Shown here: positions 62,184-64,000 of the stretch, one piece after another
Layout: the number at the start of each line of letters is the position of its first letter
Numbering within the stretch: position 1 is the first letter of the stretch
Source: JBBQNJ01 sp038329845
GTDB lineage: Bacteria > Planctomycetota > Phycisphaerae > Tepidisphaerales > Tepidisphaeraceae
NCBI GenBank assembly: GCA_038329845.1
Contig: JBBQNJ010000008.1
Coordinates: 17,452-81,451 of the forward strand
Direction: 5' to 3'
Length of the DNA stretch: 64,000 nucleotides
Program-made: the position numbers and the translations under genes
The notes under the pieces: generated by a model
Told to the model about the DNA's origin: nothing
The model's database searches: none
What the model saw: only the letters and a program-made list of their open reading frames with translations

Positions 62184-62277
62184 CCCGACACTGCACTGGA
62201 CCGGCCCGGCGGAACGGTCCTTGTGATTCGAACACTGGTCGGCGCCGGGCCGGCCAGTGAATGTCAGTCCGTTCGGC
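62178..62277 (+). repeat. attC-like recombination site
   Basis: 100 bases. The left core GTATAAC (62178-62184, one mismatch from RYYYAAC) and right core GTTCGGC (62271-62277, one mismatch from GTTRRRY) flank a long imperfect palindrome. Arm 62187-62211 pairs with 62243-62265, the complementarity interrupted by a few unpaired bases, as in the extrahelical bases of attC. The spacer between arms is about 31 bases. A further core, GTTGGAC at 61975-61981, fits GTTRRRY exactly and would be the previous cassette boundary. No integrase gene is in the window. Confidence 0.55.
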
Positions 62278-62286
62278 GGGCAAGAG

Positions 62287-63315
62287 ATGAAGGACTACTT
62301 CAAACGCATGGCGCTAAGCCTATCAACGGGCTATATCCTCTGTTACTTCGGTGAGCTGATGTTCTGGGCGACTCCATGCCGTGAGGGCATGACGGTCCAT
62401 GGAATCATGATGGCATGGCTTCTGTATTCCTTCTTTGCCTATGTGTTCCTCTGCGTCGTCAGCGTTTTCCGAGTCCATAGCCTGTGGGCAGTCTTTCTGG
62501 CGGGTGCGTTCTTCGGCTGGTATGAGGAAGGGATATTCGTGCAAACGATGTACGGCGCCCCCGATGGGCCGTTTCCGATGTCGATCTCGTTCACAGGTCT
62601 TGCCTGGCATGCCCTTATCGACGTTTGCGTCGGGTGGCTGCTTGTCCGGAGGGCACTGGATCGTGGGAAGACAATTGAGGTCGCCTGCCTCACGATCGCT
62701 ATCGGCACCTTCTACGGGTTGTGGGCGATCTGGTGGTGGACAGAGCCTCCCGAGCCGATGCGATTGCTTCTTACAGCAGGACGACCCGATATCCTGTTGG
62801 TACATTTCTGCGTGTTCGCGCTGTCCACCACCGGGGTCCTTGTTCTGGCCTATTGGCTGCACAATGTGCTGATGCCCTTCCAGTTCAGACCGACCAAAGG
62901 CGAACTCTGGTTCTTGGGCCTCGTCACGGCTCTTTACTACATGCTTGTCACGGTACCCACCGCCCCACGATCTATCTGGGTTCTGCCGCCTCTCATGGCC
63001 GTCACCTTATTGGCTTTGTACAGAAACCAGCGCGTCGAGGTGCGGGCTGATGCGATTTCCGCCTTCGTCCATGAAGTCAGACCAGTTCACTATTTGATGC
63101 TATTCCTTATCCCTCTTGTCGCTATCGCGATATACTTTATCGGGCTGGCCGCAGAACTGAGGATCCGTACCAACATAATTGTCTACCACGCTTTCGGCAT
63201 AGCCGGAGCGATGTTCTGGCTTGTCAGTGTCGCTTTGTCCTTTCTCCAAAGAAAGCGGACGACCCAGGGCAAAGCCGAACAAACAGGTGCAGGCGACGCT
63301 TTGCAGCGCGCCTGA
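62287..63315 (+). CDS. Polytopic membrane protein of unknown function, probable cassette gene
   Basis: 342 residues, about ten hydrophobic helices (for example LSLSTGYILCYFGELMFWA, AWLLYSFFAYVFLCVVSVF, YLMLFLIPLVAIAIYFIGLA). The tail after residue 320 is hydrophilic. No transporter or enzyme motif recognised. Conserved-looking polar residues in or near helices include E in CYFGELMFW and WYEEGIFVQTMYG, the kind of pattern seen in intramembrane enzymes, but this is only suggestive. It starts nine bases after the right core of the attC-like site. A different base composition from the glycan operons suggests acquisition. Confidence 0.65.
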   Translation: MKDYFKRMALSLSTGYILCYFGELMFWATPCREGMTVHGIMMAWLLYSFFAYVFLCVVSVFRVHSLWAVFLAGAFFGWYEEGIFVQTMYGAPDGPFPMSISFTGLAWHALIDVCVGWLLVRRALDRGKTIEVACLTIAIGTFYGLWAIWWWTEPPEPMRLLLTAGRPDILLVHFCVFALSTTGVLVLAYWLHNVLMPFQFRPTKGELWFLGLVTALYYMLVTVPTAPRSIWVLPPLMAVTLLALYRNQRVEVRADAISAFVHEVRPVHYLMLFLIPLVAIAIYFIGLAAELRIRTNIIVYHAFGIAGAMFWLVSVALSFLQRKRTTQGKAEQTGAGDALQRA

Positions 63316-63395
63316 CCTCGCCGTACGTTATGTCGCTGGGGCCGTCATGGCTGTGACGGAGATGCGAAGGGGTCGGAGATGCGAAGGGGAGATGC

Positions 63396-63460
63396 GAAGG
63401 GGTCGGGAGTCTTCGATTGCGATCCCAGCTCCCGCAGGGGTGAAGACTCCCGACCCCTTC
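63396..63460. repeat. REP-like perfect palindrome before the IS91 fragment
   Basis: A perfect 19-base inverted repeat, GAAGGGGTCGGGAGTCTTC (63396-63414) and its complement at 63442-63460, with a 27-base loop. Extra partial copies of GAAGGGGTCGG (63365, 63382) and CGACCCCTTCGGCGCG on either side give a REP cluster about 130 bases long. Confidence 0.85.
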
Positions 63461-63487
63461 GGCGCGCCGACCCCTTCGGCGCGCCCC

Positions 63488-64000
63488 TTCAGCCTCGCCC
63501 GCCTGATCCGTATCACCCCCGAAGACAAGGTGCTCTACAAGGCCGACAAGGAACACTGTCAAAACTATCCCAAGCCCGTTTCTCCCGACCTCTTCGGCGG
63601 CGTGGCCCGCAACTTCCAGGTCTTCGAGCCCCTCGACTTCCTGGCCGAAATCACCCAGCACATCCCCAACCAGGGCGAGCACCTCATCCGCTACTATGGC
63701 CGCTACTCCAACAAATCCCGCGGCCGGCGCGCCAAGCAGGCCGCCGCTCAAGCGACCACCGCGGAAACATCCGCTGCGCCTCCGCCATCGTGCGCAGCGC
63801 CCGGAGAGCAGGCTGCCGACCCGCGCCCACCGATCAGCCCGTTAGCCAAACTCGACCGTCGCCGCTGGGCCATGCTGATCCAACGCATCTACAACGCCGA
63901 TCCGCTGCTGTGCCCAAAGTGCGGCGGCACCATGAAGATCATCGCCTTCATCGAGGCCCGCCAGGAGGAAGTCATCCGCAAGATCCTCCAGCATTGCGGC
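63488..64000 (+). CDS. IS91-family transposase, C-terminal fragment (runs off the window)
   Basis: At least 171 residues in frame from FSLARLIRITPEDKVLYKAD to the window edge with no stop. Recognisable parts are ARNFQVFEPLDFLAEITQHI, HLIRYYGRYSNKSRGRRA (end of the Y2-type putative transposase domain) and a late zinc-binding CPKCGGTMKIIAFIE segment. The N-terminal catalytic part with the HUH and tyrosine motifs is not encoded upstream; the frame instead continues into the REP palindrome, so the 5' end is truncated. Probably inactive. Confidence 0.8.

Noticed and set aside
63310..63333. Second attC site after the polytopic membrane protein
   Set aside because: Core-like words GCCTGAC and GTTATGT are present but only 24 bases apart with no palindrome between them; at most a collapsed site.
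63224..63751. 175-codon minus-strand frame over the IS91 fragment
   Set aside because: Antisense to the recognisable transposase and to the REP palindrome; its sequence has no independent support.

Overview
The window is high-GC bacterial chromosomal DNA with dense, mostly operonic genes. The gene content points to a Gram-negative of the Planctomycetota, probably Phycisphaerae-like (inference). Supporting signs are CMP-Kdo synthetase, an NPCBM-domain secreted protein, a PA-IL-like secreted protein, a Ser/Thr kinase with a C-terminal anchor, an unusual CTP synthase and EF-P, weak or absent Shine-Dalgarno sequences, and many REP-like palindromes between genes. No rRNA, tRNA or CRISPR array was seen.

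Layout. (1) 90-8178, minus strand: the membrane half of respiratory complex I, transcribed nuoH-J-K-L-M-N, without nuoI. A good promoter lies between nuoH and a nested palindromic element (8285-8514). (2) 8606-17774, plus strand: a GNAT protein, riboflavin synthase, an NPCBM secreted protein, a SPOR-like lipoprotein, RdgB, MetG, then a promoter and the coupled kdsB-pyrG pair. (3) 18078-25595: efp (minus strand, own promoter), then a TetR regulator with a palindromic operator and an RND efflux pair lacking an outer-membrane gene, a STAS protein and a TrkA-type RCK protein. (4) 25760-34575: Ser/Thr kinase, Wzm/Wzt-type polysaccharide ABC exporter, a methyltransferase, an MBL-fold hydrolase, a glycogen-debranching-type enzyme, an EamA protein and a tiny zinc ribbon. 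(5) 34595-43635, minus strand: a nucleotide-sugar and glycan-initiation block. It holds a nucleotide-sugar 6-dehydrogenase, a CapE/CapF/CapG (FnlA/B/C) set for UDP-N-acetyl-L-fucosamine, a cupin, a WbuB-like glycosyltransferase, a GNAT, a DegT aminotransferase and a short phosphoglycosyl transferase. (6) 43636-45306: eroded DNA with a truncated acetyltransferase, a remnant of a second fnlA start, and a membrane-PAS protein that has lost any kinase domain. A decayed copy of part of that PAS gene sits 11 kb away at 33509-33662. (7) 45318-60998, minus strand: a long, tightly packed exopolysaccharide/O-antigen operon. It has a secreted PA-IL-like protein first, then a Wzx-type flippase, a Wzy-like polymerase, eight glycosyltransferases (seven GT4-like, one GT2), three hexapeptide acyltransferases and a methyltransferase. 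(8) 61023-64000: accessory DNA with a 21-bp tandem array between two ~155-bp direct repeats, two genes arranged like integron cassettes around an attC-like hairpin, a perfect REP palindrome, and the C-terminal part of an IS91-family transposase running off the window.

Regions 5 and 7 together look like a Wzx/Wzy-dependent surface polysaccharide system. Region 5 supplies activated sugars and the lipid-linked first sugar; region 7 assembles, decorates, flips and polymerises. The Wzm/Wzt exporter of region 4 may serve a second glycan. The most unusual parts are the cassette-like structure at the right end, the nested palindromic elements upstream of nuoH, and the traces of duplication and decay between the two glycan blocks.
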